The notes under the pieces were generated by a model. It ran no database searches. It was not told the origin of the DNA and was given only the letters and a program-made list of their open reading frames with translations. A stretch of DNA of 21,662 nucleotides from an uncultured Collinsella sp. (lineage in GTDB: Bacteria > Actinomycetota > Coriobacteriia > Coriobacteriales > Coriobacteriaceae), in contig CABUDJ010000031.1 of the NCBI GenBank assembly GCA_902490325.1, positions 1-21,662 on the forward strand, read 5' to 3'. Both the position numbers and the translations under genes were made by a program. This document shows, in pieces, positions 16,151 to 21,662 of this stretch; positions within the stretch are counted from its first letter, which is position 1, and each line of letters starts with the position of its first letter.

Positions 16151-16394
16151 AATTTTAACTGCGATTGCATTGGCGACGACTGTCGCGGCTGGTGCCTTTG
16201 CTGGCTATAAGATCGCGACAGACGATGAACTTCGAGGTCGTTTGCTTCGTAGTGCGCAAGATATTGTCGATACATCCAAGAAGAAAATGGATGTTATGAC
16301 AGAAGATGTTGCCATGCGTACAGCTCAGGTAACGAAGAATCCCAAGATTAATCAAGGTTGGGTCAGCAACCAATGGGAAAATGTAGGCTATTAG
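16140..16394 (+). CDS. Small membrane-type protein in the parAB operon
   Basis: I do not recognise this 84-residue protein with certainty. It begins MRNRILTAIALATTVAAGAFAGYKIA, a short basic start followed by a hydrophobic stretch at about 5-24, either a membrane anchor or an uncleaved signal. The rest (DDELRGRLLRSAQDIVDTSKK and onwards) is charged and probably helical, similar in style to YtxH-like proteins. The ATG at 16140 has AAGGAGG five bases upstream and overlaps the parB 3' end by 11 bp, so it is co-translated with ParB. A strong terminator follows. A link to ParB or to membrane tethering of the origin is inference from position only. Confidence 0.75.
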   Translation: MRNRILTAIALATTVAAGAFAGYKIATDDELRGRLLRSAQDIVDTSKKKMDVMTEDVAMRTAQVTKNPKINQGWVSNQWENVGY

Positions 16395-16402
16395 GTACCT
16401 AA
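16391..16402. repeat. 12-bp palindrome TTAGGTACCTAA, copy 2
   Basis: The palindrome overlaps the stop codon of the small membrane gene. It is identical to the copy after yidC. Confidence 0.35.
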
Positions 16403-16422
16403 CAATTACTCAGCATATTTTG

Positions 16423-16464
16423 AGGGGTCCTTGTCTGATTCATGAGACAAGGACCCCTTATTTT
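16423..16464 (+). terminator. Rho-independent terminator of the parAB operon
   Basis: AGGGGTCCTTGTCT and AGACAAGGACCCCT pair perfectly over 14 bp around an 8-base loop, followed by TATTTT. It ends rsmG/parA/parB/small-gene transcription. Confidence 0.92.
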
Positions 16465-16519
16465 GGCCGTAAAAAATGGGACAGGTAGCAGCTGATTCAA
16501 AATTAAGGTCAATAAATGA

Positions 16520-16556
16520 AACGACCCCGGTTGCATATTCTGTAACCGGGGTCGTT
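16520..16556 (-). terminator. Rho-independent terminator of rlmN
   Basis: AACGACCCCGGTT and AACCGGGGTCGTT form a perfect 13 bp stem with an 11-base loop. On the minus strand it is followed by TCATTTATT. It lies 37 bp beyond the rlmN stop. The stretch between the two terminators (16465-16519) shows nothing recognisable. Confidence 0.85.
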
Positions 16557-16559
16557 CGA

Positions 16560-16575
16560 TGTTTCACATGAAACG
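16560..16575. promoter_or_regulatory. parS-like site next to the rlmN terminator
   Basis: TGTTTCACATGAAACG differs from parS at two of 16 positions. It lies between the rlmN stop and its terminator, about 2.2 kb from the three perfect sites. Confidence 0.5.
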
Positions 16576-16593
16576 TTTTGGGATGCGACTCCC

Positions 16594-17646
16594 CTATGCG
16601 TTCTTCTGAACTTTGAAGCGCTGCTTCAGCTGTCCGCAAGCGGCGTCAATATCGTTACCACGGGAGTTACGAATCGTGGTCTCGATGCCACGGGACTCAA
16701 GACGACGCTGAAGATCCTCAACCTTATGAATCGGCGACGGCTTGAGCGGGCTACCCTCGATGTCGTTAAGCTGAATGAGGTTAACGTGGCACAGCGTTCC
16801 CTCGCAGAAGTCGCAGAGCGCCTGCATTTCGGGATTCGTATCGTTGACGCCTTCGATCATGGCATACTCATAGGTCGGGCGGCGGCCGGTCTTCTCGGTG
16901 TAGAGCTGAAGCGCTTCGTGAAGGCGAAGCAGCGTGTACTTCTTAACACCGGGCATGAGCTTATTGCGCGTCGACTGGATGGCGGAATGCAGTGAAACAG
17001 CAAGCGTGAACTGCTCGGGGATGTCGGCAAATTTGCGAATACCGGGAATAACGCCACTGGTAGAGACGGTGAGGTGACGAGCGCCGATACCGATGCCATC
17101 GGGGTCATTGAGGATTCGCAGCGCCTTGAGAACCTCGTCGTAGTTGGCAAACGGCTCGCCCTGGCCCATGAAGACAACGCTCGTGGCGCGCTCGCCAAAG
17201 TCGTTGGATACATGAAGTACCTGGTCGACGATCTCTTGAGCGGTCAGAGAGCGCTTGAGGCCGTTGAGACCGGTAGCGCAAAAGGCGCAGCCCATGCCAC
17301 AGCCAGCTTGGGTGGAAACGCAGACGGAAAGCTTGTTACGACGGGGCATGCCGACAGTCTCGACGGAAACGCCGTCGTGGTACTCGAGCAAATACTTGCG
17401 AGAGCCATCTTTGGAAACCTGCTTGGTTAGTTCAGTCGGCGTGTCAAAGGCAAAAGCCTCTTTAAGCTGCTCGCGGAAAGCCTTAGGAAGGTTTGTCATA
17501 TCGTCAAACGAACAAACGTTCTTCTCAAAGACCCATTCGATGAGCTGCTTCGCGCGGAAGGCTGGCTGGCCAAGTTCGGCCACGAGCTCGCGAATATCGT
17601 TTTGGCTCAAGTCGCGAATGTCCTGAGATTTAGTCCTGGGATTCAT
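16594..17646 (-). CDS. rlmN: Dual-specificity RNA methyltransferase RlmN
   Basis: RlmN is a radical-SAM enzyme that makes 2-methyladenosine at A2503 of 23S rRNA and A37 of some tRNAs. The 350-residue protein has the cluster motif C116-GMG-C120-AF-C123. The additional cysteines C109 (in LSVCVSTQ) and C337 (in IDAACGQL) correspond to E. coli C118 and C355, so the catalytic set looks complete. VVFMGQGEPFANYDEV and TVSTSGVIPGI are also typical. The ATG start has GAAAGG five bases upstream. It is the only minus-strand gene on the right of the origin, and hence head-on to the fork. It has its own terminator and is divergent from ddl. Confidence 0.96.
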   Translation of the reverse strand: MNPRTKSQDIRDLSQNDIRELVAELGQPAFRAKQLIEWVFEKNVCSFDDMTNLPKAFREQLKEAFAFDTPTELTKQVSKDGSRKYLLEYHDGVSVETVGMPRRNKLSVCVSTQAGCGMGCAFCATGLNGLKRSLTAQEIVDQVLHVSNDFGERATSVVFMGQGEPFANYDEVLKALRILNDPDGIGIGARHLTVSTSGVIPGIRKFADIPEQFTLAVSLHSAIQSTRNKLMPGVKKYTLLRLHEALQLYTEKTGRRPTYEYAMIEGVNDTNPEMQALCDFCEGTLCHVNLIQLNDIEGSPLKPSPIHKVEDLQRRLESRGIETTIRNSRGNDIDAACGQLKQRFKVQKNA

Positions 17647-17661
17647 GGAAGCCTTTCGATT

Positions 17662-17691
17662 TTGGGGAAACGTAGAGGTTATCGCTACAAT
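17662..17691 (+). promoter_or_regulatory. Candidate promoter of ddl
   Basis: TACAAT at 17686-17691 is a good -10. TTGGGG at 17662-17667, 18 bp upstream, is a weak -35. The 85 bp gap between rlmN and ddl must hold promoters for both genes. Confidence 0.45.
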
Positions 17692-17731
17692 ATGGTATCA
17701 GCTGCAGAAATTATAGAGGAGGAGTCTGCCC

Positions 17732-18697
17732 ATGCCGGGTAAAAGCCTAGAGAACATGCACGTAGCGGTCTTGGCGGGCGGTCATTCCGCTGAGCGCGAG
17801 ATCTCGCTCAATTCGGGAAAGAACGTCGTGGTTGCCTTGAAGGAGGCCGGCTACACTTCGGTGGAGCTGCTCGACACGGCTGCCGATGATTTTATGGTAA
17901 CCATGGCGACCGGCGGCTTTGACGTGGCGTTTATCGCCATGCACGGTGCCGGCGGCGAGGATGGTGCCATGCAGGGCGCCATGGAGACCCTGGGTGTCCC
18001 CTACACGGCCTCGGGCGTGCTTGCCAGCGCCTGCGGTGCCGACAAGGAGGTCTCTAAGCTCTTGTACGCCAAGGCGGGCATCCCCATTGCCCCCGGCCTT
18101 GCGCTCGAGGTGGGCGATGAAGTCGATATCGATCATATCGTCGAGGTTTGTGGCGAGCGCTGCTTTGTGAAGCCGGCCGTCAACGGTTCCAGCTATGGCA
18201 TTTCCCTGGTCCATGAGCCCTCCGAGCTGCCCGCGGCAATTGCCAAGGCGTTTGAGTACGGCGACAAAGTGCTGGTCGAGAAGTGCATCGAGGGTACCGA
18301 GATCACCGTCGGCGTGTACGGCGAGGACGACGTGCGCGCTCTGCCGATTGTCGAGATTCGTAAGCCCAAGGACTGCGAGTTCTACGATCTGGACGTGAAG
18401 TATGTCGACCCTACGGACATCCATCGCATTCCGGCGCAGATTTCGCCCGAGAACTACGCTCGTGCCCAGGAGCTCGCCTGTGCTGCCCATAAGGCGCTCG
18501 GCTGCCTGGGTATTTCGCGCAGCGACTTTATCGTGAGCGAGGATGGCCCCGTCATCCTCGAGACCAACACGATTCCCGGCATGACCGATACGTCGCTGTA
18601 TCCGGATGAGATTCGCCACACCGATGACATGACGTTCCCGCAGGTCTGTGACAGTCTGATTCGTATGGGGCTTCGTCGAGCGGGCGTTGCATGCTAA
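17732..18697 (+). CDS. ddl: D-alanine--D-alanine ligase
   Basis: Ddl joins two D-alanines for the peptidoglycan stem peptide using ATP. The 321-residue ATP-grasp protein has GGHSAEREISLNSG near the start (E21 is the conserved Glu), HGAGGEDG at 71-78, KPAVNGSSYGIS at 147-158, the omega-loop segment EFYDLDVKY at 216-224 and ETNTIPGMTDTSLYP at 277-291. The tyrosine of FYD fits a D-Ala-D-Ala rather than a D-lactate ligase, although FYDLDVKY departs from the common FYDYxAKY. The ATG has AGGAGGAG upstream. The stop overlaps the start of the helicase gene by 7 bp. Confidence 0.95.
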   Translation: MPGKSLENMHVAVLAGGHSAEREISLNSGKNVVVALKEAGYTSVELLDTAADDFMVTMATGGFDVAFIAMHGAGGEDGAMQGAMETLGVPYTASGVLASACGADKEVSKLLYAKAGIPIAPGLALEVGDEVDIDHIVEVCGERCFVKPAVNGSSYGISLVHEPSELPAAIAKAFEYGDKVLVEKCIEGTEITVGVYGEDDVRALPIVEIRKPKDCEFYDLDVKYVDPTDIHRIPAQISPENYARAQELACAAHKALGCLGISRSDFIVSEDGPVILETNTIPGMTDTSLYPDEIRHTDDMTFPQVCDSLIRMGLRRAGVAC

Positions 18698-21585
18698 TCG
18701 AGGACGCTGTTTCGTCGGGGACGCCGCAGTTTGTCATCGATTCCTATGCCACGCTTGCCGAGCGCGCCAAAACCCAATCGTTTGGTCTCATCGAGGAAGA
18801 CGTTATCGTCCTCGATACCGAGACCACGGGTCTTTCGGTGCAGGACAATGAACTGATTGAGATCTCGGCTGCCCGTCTTTCGGGCCGCGAGATCGTCGAC
18901 CGGTTCGATACCTTCGTGCATCCCAAGCAGCTGATTCCCGCCGAGATTACCGAACTCACGAGCATTACAAACGCCGATGTGGTGGATGCCCCATCGGCCG
19001 TCGAGGCCGTGGCTGCTCTCGCCGATTTTGTCGGCGGCTGCCCGGTGATTGCGCATAACGCCACCTTCGACCGTTCGTTTATCGAGTCGGTTAAGGGCGG
19101 TGTCAACGTCAGCGACATCTGGATCGATTCGCTGGCACTGTCGCGCATCGCACTTCCGCGCCTGGCCTCGCATAAGCTGTCTTTCATGGCCGACCTGTTT
19201 GGCTGCGACTCGGTGTCGCACCGCGCCAACGCCGATGTCGACGCCCTATGCGGTGTGTGGCGCGTGCTGCTCGTGGCGCTCACCGACTTGCCTCAGGGCT
19301 TAATGGCGCGTCTGGCCGACATGCACCCCGATGTACCCTGGTCCTATCGTCCCATCTTCTCATTCTTGGCGGGACAGAACCCCGGTTCCATCTTCTCTCT
19401 CAGCGCCGCCCGCGCCGACGTACTCAAGGCCGATCGGGCCGATGACCGCGTTGATGCGGACGAGCTGCCGGTCCTTAAGATGCCGAGCCGCGAGGAAATC
19501 GAGGCGGACTATGCCCCGGGCGGCCTGGTTAATCGCATGTATCCCACGTACGAGCCGCGCGATGAGCAAATCGCGATGGCGCTCGAGGTCCGTGACGCGC
19601 TCGTTACGGGAACGCATCGCGTGATTGAGGCGGGGACGGGCGTCGGCAAATCGATGGCCTATCTGGTGCCTTTTGCCGAGGCCGCGCGCCGCAACAATAT
19701 CACGGTTGGTATCGCGACTAAATCGAATAATCTTGCCGACCAGCTCATGTATCATGAGCTGCCCAAACTTGCCGAGCAGCTGGACGGAGGCCTATCGTTT
19801 TGCGCCCTCAAGGGCTATGACCACTATCCATGCTTGCGTAAGCTTGAGCGCATGAGCCGCGGCCAAGTCGAAATTACGACTAAGCGTGATCCTGCTGACA
19901 CGCTTACGGCAGTCGCGGTCATCATGGCGTACGTGTGTCAGTCGGCCGATGGCGACCTCGACTCGCTCGGCATTCGCTGGCGCAGCGTCAACCGTCCCGA
20001 CTTTACGACGGCGTCGCGCGAGTGCGCCCGTCGCCTCTGCCCGTTTTTCCCAGATAAATGCCTGGTCCACGGCGCCCGCCGCCGCGCGGCTCATGCCGAT
20101 GTGGTGGTCACCAACCATTCCCTGCTGTTCCGCAATGTTGCGGCCGAGGGCAGAATCTTGCCTCCGATTCGTCACTGGGTGATCGATGAGGCCCACTCCA
20201 TCGAGCGCGAGGCACGCCGTCAATGGGCGCGCGTGGTGTCGGCGGATGAATCGCGCGTCCTGTTTGAGCGCCTGGGTGGCTCGAGCACCGGTGCGCTGAG
20301 CCAGGTTTCCCGCGATTTGGCAACCTCGGAGGGCTCTACGCTTTACCTGGGTCTTACCGCCAAGGCGACGTCGACGGTTGTACGTGCGAGCATGGTGATT
20401 GCCGATGTGTTTGACGGCGTTCGCGAGCTTGGCCGCCGTGCCCGCGGGGGCTATGACAATGCGAACCTATGGATTGGCCCCGAGCTGCGCGAATCTGACG
20501 ACTGGCATGATTTCTTACAGTCGGCCTACACTGCCATCGACGCATTGGAACAAGCTGACAAGAGCGTTGACGCGCTGGTGCAAGCCGTCGCCGCCGACAA
20601 GCCCGAGGTTGTTGTCGACCTGGGTGACATCTCGCGCCGCCTACACGAGTTGGCCGAGAACCTCAAACTCATCATTGACGGTACCGACGAACACTACGTG
20701 TACTCGCTGCAGGTCAATCGCAGACTGCGTGCCGGCGGCGAGTCGATGACTGCAGAGCGCATCGATATTGGCGAGGCCTTGGCAACCGAGTGGCTGCCCG
20801 AGGTCCACACGGCTATCTTTGCATCGGCGACCATGACGGTGTCCAAAAGCTTTGAACACTTTAACCACGCGGTCGGCCTCGATCGCATCGGTGCTTCAAC
20901 ATCTTCATCGCTGCACTTGGACTCGAGCTACGACTTCGATTCGAACATGGCTGTAGTCGTTGCGGGCGATATCCCCGATCCGCGCGATCGCGAGAGCTAT
21001 CTTACGGCGCTCGAGCGCGTGCTGGTCGACGCCCATCTTGCCATGGGCGGATCGGTGCTCACGCTGTTCACCAATCGGCGCGACATGGAAGACCTGTACA
21101 CCCGCGTTGAGCCCAAGATGGCCCGTGCGGGTCTGGAACTCAACTGCCAGCAGCGCAACTCGTCTCCTCGCCGTCTGCGCGATCGCTTTATCAACGAACC
21201 GACCTCGTCGCTCTTTGCGCTTAAGGCCTTTTGGGAAGGGTTTGACGCCAGCGGCGAGACGCTGCGCTGTGTCATCATCCCCAAGCTGCCGTTCTCGAGC
21301 CCCACAGACCCGCTCTCATGCGAGCGCAATCTGCGTGAAGACCGCGCTTGGGCGCGCTATTCGCTGCCCGAGGCCGTGCTCGAGGTCAAGCAGGCCGCCG
21401 GTCGCCTCATTCGCTCATCGACCGATTGTGGCGTACTCATCTTGGCCGACCCGCGCCTGGTGACGAAGGGCTACGGCAAGAAATTCTTAACGTCGCTGCC
21501 CACGAGTTCCTATCAGCGCATCGAGTCGGCACAAATCGGGCACTATCTACAGCTGTGGCGCGCGCGCCACGAGCGGCGCCGCTAA
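18691..21585 (+). CDS. dinG: DinG-family helicase with N-terminal DEDDh exonuclease and Fe-S cysteines
   Basis: The 964-residue protein joins two enzymes. Residues about 35-195 form a DEDDh 3'-5' exonuclease: D42/E44 in LDTETTG, AHNATFD with D127, and H177/D182 in HRANAD. Residues about 285-960 form a superfamily 2 DinG/XPD-type helicase: Walker A AGTGVGKS at 314-321, DEAH at 499-502, FWEGFDASGE, and QAAGRLIRS near the end. Cysteines C381, C445, C450 and C457 match the E. coli DinG cluster (C120, C194, C199, C205) in order and spacing. It should act in repair or at R-loops and stalled forks. It starts at an ATG overlapping the ddl stop by 7 bp, with no strong ribosome-binding site, so it is probably coupled to ddl. 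The gene symbol is by family only. Confidence 0.88.
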   Translation: MLIEDAVSSGTPQFVIDSYATLAERAKTQSFGLIEEDVIVLDTETTGLSVQDNELIEISAARLSGREIVDRFDTFVHPKQLIPAEITELTSITNADVVDAPSAVEAVAALADFVGGCPVIAHNATFDRSFIESVKGGVNVSDIWIDSLALSRIALPRLASHKLSFMADLFGCDSVSHRANADVDALCGVWRVLLVALTDLPQGLMARLADMHPDVPWSYRPIFSFLAGQNPGSIFSLSAARADVLKADRADDRVDADELPVLKMPSREEIEADYAPGGLVNRMYPTYEPRDEQIAMALEVRDALVTGTHRVIEAGTGVGKSMAYLVPFAEAARRNNITVGIATKSNNLADQLMYHELPKLAEQLDGGLSFCALKGYDHYPCLRKLERMSRGQVEITTKRDPADTLTAVAVIMAYVCQSADGDLDSLGIRWRSVNRPDFTTASRECARRLCPFFPDKCLVHGARRRAAHADVVVTNHSLLFRNVAAEGRILPPIRHWVIDEAHSIEREARRQWARVVSADESRVLFERLGGSSTGALSQVSRDLATSEGSTLYLGLTAKATSTVVRASMVIADVFDGVRELGRRARGGYDNANLWIGPELRESDDWHDFLQSAYTAIDALEQADKSVDALVQAVAADKPEVVVDLGDISRRLHELAENLKLIIDGTDEHYVYSLQVNRRLRAGGESMTAERIDIGEALATEWLPEVHTAIFASATMTVSKSFEHFNHAVGLDRIGASTSSSLHLDSSYDFDSNMAVVVAGDIPDPRDRESYLTALERVLVDAHLAMGGSVLTLFTNRRDMEDLYTRVEPKMARAGLELNCQQRNSSPRRLRDRFINEPTSSLFALKAFWEGFDASGETLRCVIIPKLPFSSPTDPLSCERNLREDRAWARYSLPEAVLEVKQAAGRLIRSSTDCGVLILADPRLVTKGYGKKFLTSLPTSSYQRIESAQIGHYLQLWRARHERRR

Positions 21586-21662
21586 AGCGGACAGACGAGG
21601 GATTTTGCCATATCGCACAGACGCTCTGACAGGGCGGGGTCATCCAGGATGCGGATGGGCCC
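21582..21662 (-). CDS. Partial 3' end of a convergent gene (unidentified)
   Basis: A minus-strand frame open to the window edge ends in TAG at 21582, overlapping the helicase stop codon. Its 26 visible residues read PIRILDDPALSERLCDMAKS in their middle, which looks like a real protein C terminus (for example a glycosyltransferase-like LDDPAL helix). The fragment is too short to name. Confidence 0.35.
   Translation of the reverse strand, partial: GPIRILDDPALSERLCDMAKSLVCPL

Noticed and set aside
17747..18619. Minus-strand open frame opposite ddl (290 codons)
   Set aside because: It is fully inside ddl, has no domain signature and no ribosome-binding site of note.
17732..18697. ddl as a D-alanine--D-lactate ligase (vancomycin-resistance type)
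   Set aside because: The omega-loop tyrosine typical of D-Ala-D-Ala ligases is present and no vanH/vanX neighbours are seen.

Overview
This window is the chromosomal replication-origin neighbourhood of a high-GC Gram-positive bacterium. My best guess is Coriobacteriia, probably Collinsella or a close relative. That placement is inference from protein style, gene order and base composition (roughly 60-65% GC in sampled gyr lines); no database search was possible. No tRNA, rRNA, CRISPR array, insertion sequence or phage gene was seen.

Left arm, all on the minus strand and pointing away from the origin: an unnamed GHKL-type ATPase with a winged-helix tail, dnaA, dnaN, recF, a DUF721/DciA-like gene, a terminator, then gyrB and gyrA. 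Right arm, mostly on the plus strand: rpmH, rnpA, yidD, yidC, jag/khpB, a terminator, rsmG, three perfect parS sites, parA, parB, a small membrane-type protein, a terminator, rlmN (minus), ddl, and a DinG-type exonuclease-helicase. The last 81 bases probably hold the 3' end of a convergent minus-strand gene.

The strand switch near 11.0-11.3 kb and two intergenic clusters of the same unusual DnaA-box-like sequence (TTTTCAACA) suggest a bipartite origin. One cluster lies between the ATPase gene and rpmH (11009-11230). The other lies between dnaA and dnaN (7702-7939). The second also holds an AT-rich stretch, five tandem TA(A/G) triplets matching the DnaA-trio pattern, a short spacer and a box-like site, so it is the likely unwinding site. 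DnaA itself has an altered recognition loop (Asn where E. coli has Asp433), which may go with the unusual box.

Functionally the window combines initiation (DnaA, probable DciA, beta clamp), repair (RecF, DinG-like), topology (gyrase), origin segregation (ParA, ParB, parS), ribosome and tRNA maturation (L34, RNase P protein, RsmG, RlmN), membrane protein insertion (YidC, YidD) and cell-wall precursor synthesis (Ddl). The least explained item, and the best candidate for an undescribed system, is the protein encoded 15 bp upstream of dnaA: a SpoIIAB-like ATPase fold, a long Pro/Gln/Tyr-rich linker and a C-terminal winged helix.
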